DNA from: JARRQJ01 sp963810615
GTDB taxonomy: Bacteria > Pseudomonadota > Gammaproteobacteria > DRLM01
Assembly (NCBI GenBank): GCA_963810615.1
Contig: CAWEOA010000008.1
Coordinates: forward strand, 186,001 to 250,000
Reading direction: 5' to 3'
DNA length: 64,000 nt
In this document: in pieces, positions 54,594 through 63,126 of the stretch
Layout: each line of letters starts with the position of its first letter
Numbering within the stretch: the stretch's first letter is position 1
Notes under the pieces: generated by a model
Database searches by the model: none
What the model was told of the DNA's origin: nothing
What the model saw: the letters and a program-made list of their open reading frames with translations, nothing else
Translations under genes and position numbers: made by a program

Positions 54594-54989
54594 ATGAGCA
54601 CGATTCCAGCCGAGTTGAAATACAGCAAGAGTCATGAGTGGGTGCGCCGCGAGAGCGACGGCAGCGTTACCGTCGGGATTACGGATCACGCCCAGGATTT
54701 GTTGGGTGACATGGTGTTCATCGAGCTGCCGGAACCGGGGCGGGAGCTCCAGGCCGGTCAGGAGTGCGCCGTGGTGGAATCGGTGAAGGCCGCTTCCGAT
54801 GTCTACTGCCCCCTCTCTGGGGAAGTGGTGGCGGTGAACGAGGCCATCAGCGACAGTCCGGAGCTGGTCAATAAAGAACCCTACGGCGAAGGCTGGATGA
54901 TGCGCATCAAGCCCGTCGCTGCCGCCGATGTGGATGCCTTGATGGATGCAGATGCCTACCAGGCGCTGATCGACAGCGAAGAACATTGA
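54594..54989 (+). CDS. gcvH: Glycine cleavage system H protein
   Basis: Lipoyl carrier of the glycine cleavage complex. The lipoyl lysine sits in VVESVKAASDVYCPLSGEV (near 65). MSTIPAELKYSKSHEWVRR is a typical start; GAGGA is placed 8 bases before the ATG at 54594 and only 2-3 before the ATG at 54588, deciding the start. 131 residues. Separated from gcvT by a nested repeat of 205 bases, so it may also have its own promoter. Confidence 0.95.
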   Translation: MSTIPAELKYSKSHEWVRRESDGSVTVGITDHAQDLLGDMVFIELPEPGRELQAGQECAVVESVKAASDVYCPLSGEVVAVNEAISDSPELVNKEPYGEGWMMRIKPVAAADVDALMDADAYQALIDSEEH

Positions 54990-54991
54990 TT

Positions 54992-55052
54992 AATAGCTAT
55001 CAGCCATCAGAGCTCAGCTTTGAGCTGATAGCTGAACGCTGACAGCTATTTT
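54992..55052. repeat. AGCTATCAGC-type palindromic repeat
   Basis: AATAGCTATCAGC ... GCTGACAGCTATTT with an inner hairpin GAGCTCAGCTTTGAGCTGATA. A second copy is at 57095-57136. It sits directly between gcvH and gcvPA. Confidence 0.75.
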
Positions 55053-55064
55053 TAGGATTTTTAT

Positions 55065-56429
55065 ATGCCTTTCATTCCACACACTGAGCAGGAAGTCCGC
55101 GACATGCTGGCCGCCGTCGATGCGGCCGGCGTCGAGGACTTGTTCGACGAAATTCCCGCCGAGTTGCGCAGTTCGCTCAAGCAGGTGCCCGCCGGCCTGG
55201 CCGAGATGGAGATCTCACGCTTGATGGCGGCGCGCGCGGCCCAGGACGAGCATGCCCTGTGTTTCGCCGGCGCCGGCGCCTATGAACATCACATCCCGGC
55301 CGCGGTCTGGGAGATCACCACCCGCGGTGAGTTTTATACCGCGTACACGCCTTATCAGGCCGAGGCCAGCCAGGGCACCTTGCAGGTGCTCTACGAATAC
55401 CAGACCATGATGGCGGGCCTCACCGCCATGGCGGTATCCAATGCCTCCCTGTACGACGGCGCCTCCGCCCTGGCCGAGGCGGTGTTGATGGCGGTGCGCG
55501 CCAATCGCCGTTCCAAATCCAAACGCATTCTCATGCCGGCAACGGTCCACCCTGTTTACCGCAAGGTGGCGCATGCCATCGTCCACAATCAAGGCATCGA
55601 ACTGGTGGAGCTGCCGTATTGCGCCGAAGAGGGCCATACCGTCGTGGAGTCCTTGAATAAATTCAACGGCGAGGATTTCGCGGCGCTGGTGATTCCGCAA
55701 CCCAATTTCTTCGGTGTGCTGGAAGAGGTGGATGCCCTCACCGACTGGGCGCACGCCCAGGGGATGCTGGTGATCGGCGTGGTCAATCCCGTTGCGCTGG
55801 CCTTGTTGAAGCCGCCGGGTGAGTGGGGCCAGGCCGGGGCGGACATCGTGTGCGGCGAAGGCCAGCCGCTGGGTGTGCCCTTGTCCTCGGGCGGACCGTA
55901 CTTCGGCTTCATGTGCTGCAAGCGGGACTGGGTGCGGCAGATGCCGGGCCGCATCGTCGGCCGTACCGTGGACCGCGACGGCCGGCCGGGTTTCACACTG
56001 ACCTTACAGGCCCGCGAACAGCATATCCGCCGTTCCAAGGCCACCTCCAATATCTGCACCAACCAGGGCCTGGCGGTCACCGCCGCCACCATTCACATGG
56101 CGCTGCTGGGTGCGGACGGGTTGGAGCGGGTGGCGGCGGCCAGCCATGCCAATACCCGGCGCCTGGTGGAAAAGCTCAGCGCCTTGCCGGGCGTAGCGCC
56201 GGTGTTCACCCGTCCGATCTTTCACGAAGCGGTGCTGCGCATCGACGCGCCGCTGCCGGCGGTGCTCGATGAGCTGGCGGCTCACGGTATCGTGGGCGGT
56301 TACAGTCTGCAGGACGATTATCCGGAACTGGGTACGGCGCTGCTGGTATGCGCCACCGAGACCAAAACCGAGGCCGATCTCCAGGCCTATGCGGAACGGC
56401 TAGGGGCTATACTAAGGAAGACTGATTAA
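55065..56429 (+). CDS. gcvPA: Glycine dehydrogenase (decarboxylating) subunit 1
   Basis: N-terminal half of the split P protein, 454 residues; with GcvPB it decarboxylates glycine onto the H-protein lipoate. MPFIPHTEQEVRDMLAAVDA, AGAYEHHIPAAVWEITTRGE and FYTAYTPYQAEASQGTLQVL are diagnostic, with SSGGPYFGFMCCKRDWVRQM and GRTVDRDGRPGFTLTLQARE later. The last four residues (RKTD) and the stop are written by a terminal arm of a downstream MITE-like repeat. Confidence 0.95.
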   Translation: MPFIPHTEQEVRDMLAAVDAAGVEDLFDEIPAELRSSLKQVPAGLAEMEISRLMAARAAQDEHALCFAGAGAYEHHIPAAVWEITTRGEFYTAYTPYQAEASQGTLQVLYEYQTMMAGLTAMAVSNASLYDGASALAEAVLMAVRANRRSKSKRILMPATVHPVYRKVAHAIVHNQGIELVELPYCAEEGHTVVESLNKFNGEDFAALVIPQPNFFGVLEEVDALTDWAHAQGMLVIGVVNPVALALLKPPGEWGQAGADIVCGEGQPLGVPLSSGGPYFGFMCCKRDWVRQMPGRIVGRTVDRDGRPGFTLTLQAREQHIRRSKATSNICTNQGLAVTAATIHMALLGADGLERVAAASHANTRRLVEKLSALPGVAPVFTRPIFHEAVLRIDAPLPAVLDELAAHGIVGGYSLQDDYPELGTALLVCATETKTEADLQAYAERLGAILRKTD

Positions 56430-56542
56430 TTCATCATTCCGGGCGTAGCGGAGACCCGGAATTCAGTGCCTTTAATTCAGGGGGGGGCTGGATTCCGGTG
56501 TGCGCCGGAATGACGTCATAAAGAATTATTCAGACCTTCCCT
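56411..56542. repeat. REP/MITE-like element, second copy, between gcvPA and tpx
   Basis: Ends CTAAGGAAGACTGATTAATTC and the complement AGGGAAGGTCTGAATAATTC form imperfect terminal inverted repeats. Inner stems are CATTCCGGGC ... CCCGGAAT and CTGGATTCCGG ... CCGGAATGACG, as in the copy at 54379-54503. The left arm covers the last codons and stop of gcvPA. Confidence 0.7.
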
Positions 56543-56594
56543 AATAAATAATATACGGATGAATCTTTTCATTACTCCCTGAAAGGAGATGGCA

Positions 56595-57092
56595 ATGGCT
56601 ACGATTACGCTTCAAGGTAATGCGATACAGACTAATGGCGAGCTGCCAGCGGTGGGCAGCGCCGCACCGGACTTCAATCTGGTGACCAAGGATCTCGCCG
56701 ATGTGAAGCTCGCCACCTACAAGGGCAAGAAAAAGATCCTGAACATCGTCCCCAGTCTGGATACCGCGGTATGCGCCACCTCCACCAAGAAATTCGACGA
56801 ACACGCCAAGGGGCGTGATGACCTGGTGGTGCTCACCGTCTCCGCCGACCTGCCCTTCGCCCAGGGACGCTTCTGCGCCGCCGAGGGCATCGATAACGTA
56901 ATCACTTTGTCCATGATGCGTTCGCGCAACTTCGCCAAGGACTATGGGGTGTTGATCCAGGATGGACCCTTGGCCGGGATCACGGCGCGGGCGGTGGTGG
57001 TGGTCGATGAGTACGATAAGGTGATGTACACGGAACTGGTGCCGGAGATCGCTCAGGAACCCAATTACGATCGGGCCCTGGCGGCATTGTAA
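56595..57092 (+). CDS. tpx: Thiol peroxidase (atypical 2-Cys peroxiredoxin)
   Basis: A thioredoxin-dependent hydroperoxide reductase of 165 residues. The peroxidatic Cys lies in SLDTAVCATSTKKFDEH and the resolving Cys in GRFCAAEGIDNV, the two-cysteine Tpx pattern; DFNLVTKDLADVKL is the start of the core. The GGAG sequence fits the ATG at 56595; the ATG at 56589 is too close. It interrupts the gcvPA-gcvPB order, which is normally contiguous. Palindromic repeats lie on both sides, so it may be an inserted gene. Confidence 0.94.
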   Translation: MATITLQGNAIQTNGELPAVGSAAPDFNLVTKDLADVKLATYKGKKKILNIVPSLDTAVCATSTKKFDEHAKGRDDLVVLTVSADLPFAQGRFCAAEGIDNVITLSMMRSRNFAKDYGVLIQDGPLAGITARAVVVVDEYDKVMYTELVPEIAQEPNYDRALAAL

Positions 57093-57094
57093 AT

Positions 57095-57136
57095 AAGCTA
57101 TCAGCGCTTAGCTGACAGCTGAGCGCTGATAGCTAT
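57095..57136. repeat. AGCTATCAGC-type palindromic repeat, second copy
   Basis: TAAGCTATCAGCGCTTAGCT ... AGCGCTGATAGCTATA, nearly perfect over 42 bases. It occupies the gap between tpx and gcvPB, and matches the copy at 54992-55052 in its arms. Confidence 0.8.
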
Positions 57137-57149
57137 AAATGAGGTTGTT

Positions 57150-58604
57150 ATGTTGATATTTGAACACTCCCGCGCGGGACGCCGCGCCTACGGTCAGGCG
57201 CCCAAGGTGCTTGAGGACACCAGCGGCATACCGGAGAGCTTGCGGCGCACGCGGCGGCCGTTGTTGCCCGAGGTCTCGGAACTGCAGGCGGTGCGGCATT
57301 ATACCCGGCTGTCGCAGAAGAATTTCTCCATCGACACCCATTTTTATCCCCTGGGTTCCTGCACCATGAAATACAACCCGCGGGCCTGCAACAGCCTGGC
57401 CTTGTTGCCGGGTCTGCGCAATCGCCATCCCTTAAGCCCGGCGTCGCTGAGTCAGGGTTATCTTGCTTGTCTCTATGACCTGCAGGAGATACTCAAGGAC
57501 GTGACCGGTATGCGCGGCGTGTCACTGACGCCCATGGCCGGGGCACAGGGGGAGTTCGCCGGCGTGGCCATGATCCGCGCCTATCACGAGGGTCGCGGCG
57601 ACACCGCGCGCAGCGAGATATTGGTGCCCGACGCCGCCCACGGCACCAATCCCGCCACGGCGGTGATGTGCGGTTACACGGTGCGGGAGGTCCCCACCGA
57701 TGATCAGGGCGATGTGAACCTGGAGGCGTTGCGCGCCGCAGTCGGACCTCATACTGCCGGCATCATGCTCACCAATCCATCCACCCTCGGGGTATTCGAG
57801 CGGCGCATCGTCGAGATCGCCAAGATCGTGCACAACGCCGGCGGCCTGCTCTACTATGACGGCGCCAATCTCAACGCCATTCTCGGCAAGGTGAAGCCGG
57901 GCGACATGGGTTTCGACGTGGTGCATTTGAATCTGCACAAGACCTTCTCCACGCCCCACGGCGGCGGCGGTCCCGGCGCCGGACCGGTGGCGGTGAGCGA
58001 ACGCCTGTTGCCGTTCCTGCCGGTGCCGCGGGTGGAGTATGACGGCAAGACCTACCGCTGGCTTACCGAAAAAGATTGTCCGCAAACCATCGGCCGCCTG
58101 TCCGCCTTCATGGGCAACGCCGGCGTGTTGCTGCGCGCCTATATCTATGCGCGCATGCTGGGCCGCGAAGGCATGGAGCGGGTCGCCGAGTTCGCCACCT
58201 TGAATGCCAATTACCTGATGGTGCAGTTGGCGCAGCGCGGTTTCAAACTGGCATTTCCCAAACGGCGCGCCACCCATGAATTCATCGTGACCCTCAAGCC
58301 CCAGGCCAAGGAGCTGGAGGTCACCGCCATGGATTTCGCCAAGCGCCTATTGGATTATGGTTTTCATGCCCCTACCACCTATTTCCCCTTGCTGGTGCCA
58401 GAGTGTCTGCTTATCGAACCCACCGAGACCGAGGCCAAAGAGAGCCTGGACGGTTTCGTCGCCGCCTTGGAAGCGATTCAGCGCGAGGCGGAGCGCGATC
58501 CGGACACGGTGCGGAATGCGCCGCACACCCTGCCGGTGAAGCGGCTCGACGACGTGCGTGCCGCGCGTGAGCTGGACCTCGTCTGGCAAGCCACTGCCGG
58601 GTAG
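57150..58604 (+). CDS. gcvPB: Glycine dehydrogenase (decarboxylating) subunit 2
   Basis: C-terminal half of the split P protein, 484 residues, carrying PLP. The PLP lysine is in HLNLHKTFSTPHGGGGPG; FYPLGSCTMKYNPR, TPMAGAQGEFAGVAMIRAYH and VPDAAHGTNPATAVMCGYTV are conserved. dgkA follows after 15 bases. Starts ATG; a weak GAGG lies upstream next to the palindrome. Confidence 0.96.
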   Translation: MLIFEHSRAGRRAYGQAPKVLEDTSGIPESLRRTRRPLLPEVSELQAVRHYTRLSQKNFSIDTHFYPLGSCTMKYNPRACNSLALLPGLRNRHPLSPASLSQGYLACLYDLQEILKDVTGMRGVSLTPMAGAQGEFAGVAMIRAYHEGRGDTARSEILVPDAAHGTNPATAVMCGYTVREVPTDDQGDVNLEALRAAVGPHTAGIMLTNPSTLGVFERRIVEIAKIVHNAGGLLYYDGANLNAILGKVKPGDMGFDVVHLNLHKTFSTPHGGGGPGAGPVAVSERLLPFLPVPRVEYDGKTYRWLTEKDCPQTIGRLSAFMGNAGVLLRAYIYARMLGREGMERVAEFATLNANYLMVQLAQRGFKLAFPKRRATHEFIVTLKPQAKELEVTAMDFAKRLLDYGFHAPTTYFPLLVPECLLIEPTETEAKESLDGFVAALEAIQREAERDPDTVRNAPHTLPVKRLDDVRAARELDLVWQATAG

Positions 58605-58619
58605 CCTCGGCACTTATTC

Positions 58620-58982
58620 ATGGGAAAACCCGGAAACACTGGACTCAAGCGTCTGTTATGCGCCACCCGCTATTCTTTCGCCGGCTTGTCATGGGCATGG
58701 CGCAAGGAGTCCGCCTTTCGCCAGGAGTTGTTGCTGGTGATCGTGTTGACGCCACTGGCCTGGTATCTGGGTAAGAGCGGTATGGAGCGCGCGGTAATGA
58801 TGGGTGCGCTGGTGCTGGTGCTGGTGGTGGAGCTGCTCAATTCGGCGCTGGAAGCGGTAGTGGACCGCTTCGGCGGCGGCGTGCACGAGCTGTCCAAGGC
58901 GGCCAAGGACCTGGGATCGGCGGCGGTGTTCATCGCCCTGGTTAACGTGGCCGTGGTGTGGGCGCTAGTGTTGTTCACCTAG
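58620..58982 (+). CDS. dgkA: Diacylglycerol kinase
   Basis: A 120-residue membrane kinase with three helices that recycles diacylglycerol to phosphatidate. The catalytic/metal motif is VVELLNSALEAVVDRFG (Glu, Asn, Glu), and RLLCATRYSFAGLSWAWRKE and KDLGSAAVFIALVNVAVVWA surround it. It starts 15 bases after gcvPB and may be co-transcribed with it, though its role is unrelated. Confidence 0.94.
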   Translation: MGKPGNTGLKRLLCATRYSFAGLSWAWRKESAFRQELLLVIVLTPLAWYLGKSGMERAVMMGALVLVLVVELLNSALEAVVDRFGGGVHELSKAAKDLGSAAVFIALVNVAVVWALVLFT

Positions 58983-59019
58983 TGAGGCAAGTATTTTACG
59001 CTATGAATTCCCTGCTTAT

Positions 59020-59090
59020 GTCGTTTCCCGGCCCAAGCCGGGGTCCGGAGACCTAAAAAGACCCTGGATTCCGGCGTGCGCCGGAATGAC
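59020..59090. repeat. REP/MITE-like element, third copy
   Basis: CCCGGCCCAAGCCGGGGTCC followed by CTGGATTCCGGCGTGCGCCG and GAATGAC, the right half of the same GGAATNNC repeat family as at 54.4 and 56.4 kb. Located between dgkA and the PfkB kinase gene. Confidence 0.6.
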
Positions 59091-59143
59091 AGCGGAATTT
59101 TTTTATTGATTGCCAGCTTTTTAATAATTCAAGGAGAAGATTC

Positions 59144-60076
59144 ATGTCAGCGTTGATTTGTGGTTCCATGGCTTTTGATACCATCATGTTGTTCAAGGGC
59201 AAGTTCAAAAATCACATCCTCGCCGACAAGGTGCATATCCTCAATGTCTCCTTTCTGGTGCCGGAGATGCGCCGCGAATTCGGCGGCTGCGCCGGCAACA
59301 TCGCCTTCGGTTTGAAGATGCTGGGCGGCAAACCGCTGCCCATGGCAACGGTGGGTGAGGATTTCGATGCCTATTCCGAATGGCTGCAGAGTCACCACAT
59401 CCCCATGACCCACATCAAGACCATCGAGGAGGCTTATACAGCTCAGGCCTATATCACTACCGATGTCGACGATAACCAGATCACCGCCTTTCATCCCGGC
59501 GCCATGGAGTCAGCCGATGAAAATGACATCGCGGATGCCCAGGGCGCGACTATCGGCATCGTATCGCCCGACGGGCGCGACGGCATGCTCAAGCACGCCG
59601 CCCAGTTCGCTGCGGCCAAGATCCCGTTCATCTTCGATCCCGGCCAGGGCATGCCGATGTTCGACGGCGCCGACTTCAAGAAATTCATCGAGCAGGCCAC
59701 CTGGGTCACGGTCAATGATTATGAAGCGCAGGTGTTACAGGAACGCACCGGACTTTCACCCCACGAAATCGCCGAGCAGGTGGACGGTTTGATCATTACT
59801 TTGGGCGGCAACGGCGCGCATGTCTATGTAAAGGAACATCGCATCGAGATCCCCGCTGCCGCGCCGCTGCGGGTCCTGGACCCCACCGGCTGCGGCGACG
59901 CCTTTCGCGCCGGTCTTCTCTACGGTTTGATGAACGGCATGGACTGGGAGACCACCGGCCGCATCGCCAGCTTGATGGGTGCCATCAAGATCGAGACCCA
60001 CGGTACGCAGAACTATCGCTTCACCCGCGACGAGTTCGTCGCCCGCTTCAAGGAAAACTTCGGCTTTGGGTTTTAA
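59144..60076 (+). CDS. PfkB-family carbohydrate/adenosine kinase
   Basis: A 310-residue ribokinase-fold kinase. MSALICGSMAFDTIMLFKGK starts the fold; GGCAGNIAFGLKMLGGKPLP is PfkB signature 1; DPTGCGDAFRAGLLYGLMNG is signature 2 with the catalytic Asp. The sequence type resembles adenosine kinases of Mycobacterium and beta/gammaproteobacterial relatives, but the substrate cannot be settled. It stands downstream of dgkA beyond a repeat and has its own GGAG Shine-Dalgarno. Confidence 0.9.
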   Translation: MSALICGSMAFDTIMLFKGKFKNHILADKVHILNVSFLVPEMRREFGGCAGNIAFGLKMLGGKPLPMATVGEDFDAYSEWLQSHHIPMTHIKTIEEAYTAQAYITTDVDDNQITAFHPGAMESADENDIADAQGATIGIVSPDGRDGMLKHAAQFAAAKIPFIFDPGQGMPMFDGADFKKFIEQATWVTVNDYEAQVLQERTGLSPHEIAEQVDGLIITLGGNGAHVYVKEHRIEIPAAAPLRVLDPTGCGDAFRAGLLYGLMNGMDWETTGRIASLMGAIKIETHGTQNYRFTRDEFVARFKENFGFGF

Positions 60077-60084
60077 GTGAGGAT

Positions 60085-60240
60085 TAGCCACGGAGGACAC
60101 ATTATTTGTTACAGCCGTCATCTCGGCGTAGGCCAGGATCCAGCGGCTTTGAGATTTACAACTTGCTGGATTCCGGCTTCCGCCGGAATGATGAATAGAG
60201 GTTTTTCCAAATACTATTCTCTGTGCTCTCCGTGGCTCAA
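60085..60240. repeat. Second nested repeat: REP-like element inside an outer palindrome
   Basis: Outer arms TTAGCCACGGAGGACACA (60085-60101) and the complement of TTGAGCCACGGAGAGCACAG (60219-60240) flank a REP-like stem (60113-60195, CCAGGATCCAGC ... GCTGGATTCCGGCTTCCGCC). It repeats the nested architecture of 54334-54538 but with a different outer repeat. Confidence 0.65.
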
Positions 60241-60274
60241 TAGTCATTCTTGTTCTCGAATCCAAGCGACTCAT

Positions 60275-60620
60275 TCACTCCGCGCGCCCGGCGGCGTAAT
60301 AGAAGATAAGTAGCGTTACGGCATAGTCAGGAAACAACAGCGGCAATGTCATCAGCGGTAGCCAGGTGGCGGCTTGCAGATAGACGCCTCTCATGATGAT
60401 CGATTTTCGCAATCCGGTGCGATGTCCCCACCATGCCGATAGCCGTTGGTCAAAGGAACCGAGCAAGGGTGGAAGTGTAGCCAGCAACGCCATCTCGGTG
60501 GTGGTTGCTTTGAGAAATACAGCAAAGGCGGAAAGTAGGTCTCGCCGCTGCCGGTTCCCACCGAATAGGCTGCCGCATCCCGCGCCGAGTGATGCAAAGA
60601 AAGGTCGACGACGGGATCTT
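60275..60620 (-). pseudogene. MFS transporter pseudogene fragment
   Basis: Reads, in two frames, SARDAAAYSVGTGSGETYF, then (after a one-base shift near TTTCCGCC) FAVFLKATTTEMALLATLPP and LLGSFDQRLSAWWGHRTGLR with hydrophobic segments typical of the first helices of a major facilitator transporter. The frame ends after FYYAAGRAE, so the rest is deleted. The upstream part of the 810-base gene-free stretch (to 60886) shows only an AT-rich region without a feature I can name. Confidence 0.7.
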
Positions 60621-60886
60621 CAGCGTAGCGATGACGTGGGGGGATTCCATAAAAGGGGAGGCGACTCCTGGCTTGAATGATGGCGGGCTATTTTCGGCCT
60701 TTTCGCGGATAACACAATTACTTCGGCTTAGGGTCATTCAAACTATTTCTTCTATGGAACGGTAGGTTTGATGGGCTAACCGCCAGGAATCCTAACCATG
60801 GGGCATAAATCGCTGTGCTCGAAATGACAGTGCAGAAGGAACGGTGTACTTGAATCTGCCGATGAGAGCGTGACCTTGCGGGCAAG

Positions 60887-61474
60887 TTAGGTTTTGACCG
60901 CCACCACTTGCACCACGGCGCCCCGCCCGGTGTGAAACTTGCCTTCGACGATATCCCGCTCCAGTTCCCGCGCATGGACAAAGCGCAGGCCCGCCAGTTC
61001 GGTTCGCAACAGGTTCAGAGTCATCAGCATGTCGGCGGTGGGCGGTCCGCCGGTCTTCAGTTTGAGCTGCGTCGGGGTATAGGCTTCCAGAACGAATACA
61101 CCGCCGGGTCGCAGTCCGGCGACGACCTTGTGGTGCACGCTGCTGCGGATGCCGGAGGGGAGATGGCAGAAGATGGAGATGATGGCATCCCAACTATCGG
61201 GTTCGATGTGGAAATCGGTGAGATCGGCCACCCGGGTCTCGATGGTGACGCCGCGCTCTTCCGCCAACCGTTGCGCCTTGCTCAGGCCCACCGTCGAGGT
61301 ATCGACGCCCAACACCTTGCAGCCCAGTTCGGCCAGGTAGACGGCGTTGCGCCCTTCGCCTTCCGCCAGGCTGAGTACCTTGCCCCTGGGTATTTGATCG
61401 GCGACGCTGACCAAAAACTCATTAGGCGCGGTTCCGTACACATATTCGGTGTCGCTATAGCGTACATCCCACAT
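60887..61474 (-). CDS. SAM-dependent methyltransferase
   Basis: A 195-residue class I methyltransferase. Glycine-rich motif I is VLSLAEGEGRNAVYLAELGC, followed by VLGVDTSTVGLSKAQRLAEE (motif II) and DSWDAIISIFCHLPS (motif IV region), and the C-terminal ERDIVEGKFHTGRGAVVQVV. It resembles the TehB/UbiG-like small methyltransferases; the substrate is unknown. The downstream order is methyltransferase after a membrane protein on the same strand. Confidence 0.88.
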   Translation of the reverse strand: MWDVRYSDTEYVYGTAPNEFLVSVADQIPRGKVLSLAEGEGRNAVYLAELGCKVLGVDTSTVGLSKAQRLAEERGVTIETRVADLTDFHIEPDSWDAIISIFCHLPSGIRSSVHHKVVAGLRPGGVFVLEAYTPTQLKLKTGGPPTADMLMTLNLLRTELAGLRFVHARELERDIVEGKFHTGRGAVVQVVAVKT

Positions 61475-61492
61475 GCAAACGTATTCCTCCGT

Positions 61493-62020
61493 CTAAGCCT
61501 GCTGGACCCGGCTCGCCTTGCGGTAACGCAAAAAAGTGGTCGGACCGTAAAAGGCGACCACCAGCGCATAACCGAGGATGCCCAGTCCCACATGATAGCC
61601 GAGATCGGTATTTTCACTCGGATAAAGATACATCACCGTTCCCCCGAGTATGCTCATGAACAGCGCCGGCATCAAACTGTAGATGAGACTGGGACCCGGT
61701 TTGGCGCGGGCCGCCATGCGCACCATCAGCGCGTAGTATTCGCTTTCGCCCATGGCGCGGATCAGCCAGATCTTGCTGCTGTTGGAGGCGGCCACCAACA
61801 GCGAGGCGACCATTAACACGATGCCCGAGCCGATGTCCCAATAGGGGACGATGAACACCAGGACCGTCAGCGCGGCGAAGGGCCATCTAAAGCGGCGAAT
61901 CACCGTGTTGGATTCCAGTTCCAGCTTGGGCGAGGCTAGATAAGTCGAGCCGATATCGCCCAGTCGCGAGATCAACAGCAGAGCGGCGATAGTGAATTTA
62001 AGACCTTCATGTGCATCCAC
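61493..62020 (-). CDS. Integral membrane protein of unknown function
   Basis: A 175-residue protein with five predicted helices: LKFTIAALLLISRLGDIGS, WPFAALTVLVFIVPYWDIGS, GIVLMVASLLVAASNSSKIW, LIYSLMPALFMSILGGTVMY and YHVGLGILGYALVVAFYGPT. I do not recognise its family. It sits 18 bases upstream of the methyltransferase gene on the same strand, so the two may be one operon. An early basic cap after the first helix suggests an inner-membrane orientation with the N-terminus out or inside unclear. Confidence 0.7.
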   Translation of the reverse strand: MDAHEGLKFTIAALLLISRLGDIGSTYLASPKLELESNTVIRRFRWPFAALTVLVFIVPYWDIGSGIVLMVASLLVAASNSSKIWLIRAMGESEYYALMVRMAARAKPGPSLIYSLMPALFMSILGGTVMYLYPSENTDLGYHVGLGILGYALVVAFYGPTTFLRYRKASRVQQA

Positions 62021-62154
62021 GGCGTGAGTTCCTTGGCTGAGAGGGTAATGCTGGACCGGAGCATTTATGCATCTCCGGTCTCCTCTTGTAACGGCTGATT
62101 CGGGTCGGAGTTCAGTGCAAATATTTAGAGATAAATTAGATCATTCTCAAACCT

Positions 62155-62448
62155 TTAGCGCGTCAGGCCGGCCGGTGCCCGCAGCTTGACGGCGCTGTCG
62201 CCCTCGATCATGCCGATGATATTGGTCCTGACGGGGCCGATGTCGCAAAAGGAGAGGATATTGCGTTCCAGGTTCTTCAGGCTGTGAGCGCGAAAATACC
62301 GGCGGTAAAAGAATGCCGGAATGCCGATGGTGACGCCGGAAAATGATTGCTTAATCACGTCCTCGCCCAGCAGCGCTGAATAGAATTTAACGGCACGATG
62401 GAGATTGCCGGCGGCAATGTCCACCCACACGATTTGATTGTTCATCAT
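62155..62448 (-). pseudogene. Degraded VOC (glyoxalase-like) family gene
   Basis: N-terminal 40 residues fit a VOC domain well (NQIVWVDIAAGNLHRAVKFY and SALLGEDV). The sequence then loses the pattern, and the last 30 residues (IGPVRTNIIGMIEGDSAVKL) look like a mutated version of the GPYGFR...DSEGNRIAL ending of the family. It is shorter than normal (about 115-120). Probably decayed by an internal deletion, but it could still be expressed. Confidence 0.5.
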
Positions 62449-62643
62449 GCTCCCCTTCGCGCCTGGGTAAGAGAACGGACGCGCGATGCGTCATCGCCGT
62501 CACCGTTGGAAGTATAGGCCGCGCCGCCGGTCCGTGCCGCCTGGATGCTCGATACGTTACACTATGTGCATGCTTGGAGCCGCATGCCGCGATAAGTGTC
62601 GCGTGGCACGTGGAACGATTAACCTGGTAAGAGGGAAGTAAAT

Positions 62644-63126
62644 ATGCCTTCATTCGATGTGGTTTCGGAAGTTGATATGCACGAGGTGACCAACGCCGTG
62701 GATCAAGCCAACCGCGAAGTCACCACCCGCTTTGATTTCAAGGGCAGCGACGCCAAGTTCGAACGCAACGAGGCGGTGATCAACATGTCGGCCCAGGTGG
62801 ATTTTCAGCTCAAGCAGATGCTGGATATCTTAAAAGACAAACTGGCGCGCCGTGGCGTGGACATCGGCTGCCTTGAGGTCAAGGACCCGGAGATCGCCCT
62901 GAATCAGGCGCGGCAGATGGTAACCCTGCGCCAGGGCTTGAGCGGCGCCCTGGCCAGGGACATCGTCAAGCGCATCAAGGACGCCAAGCTCAAGGTGCAG
63001 GCCGCCATTCAGGGCGACAAGGTGCGGGTAACGGGCAAGAAGCGCGACGATCTGCAGGAGGTCATCGCCATGCTGCGTAAAGAGAAGCTGGAACTGCCGC
63101 TGCAATACAATAATTTTCGCGATTGA
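62644..63126 (+). CDS. yajQ: YajQ family nucleotide-binding protein
   Basis: A 160-residue YajQ protein with two tandem RRM-like beta-alpha-beta folds: MPSFDVVSEVDMHEVTNAVD, REVTTRFDFKGSDAKFER, and QGDKVRVTGKKRDDLQEVIA. YajQ family members bind cyclic-di-GMP and act as effectors in Xanthomonas and other gammaproteobacteria. The window's large PilZ-GGDEF-EAL protein is another c-di-GMP gene. GAGGGAAG precedes the ATG. Confidence 0.93.
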   Translation: MPSFDVVSEVDMHEVTNAVDQANREVTTRFDFKGSDAKFERNEAVINMSAQVDFQLKQMLDILKDKLARRGVDIGCLEVKDPEIALNQARQMVTLRQGLSGALARDIVKRIKDAKLKVQAAIQGDKVRVTGKKRDDLQEVIAMLRKEKLELPLQYNNFRD

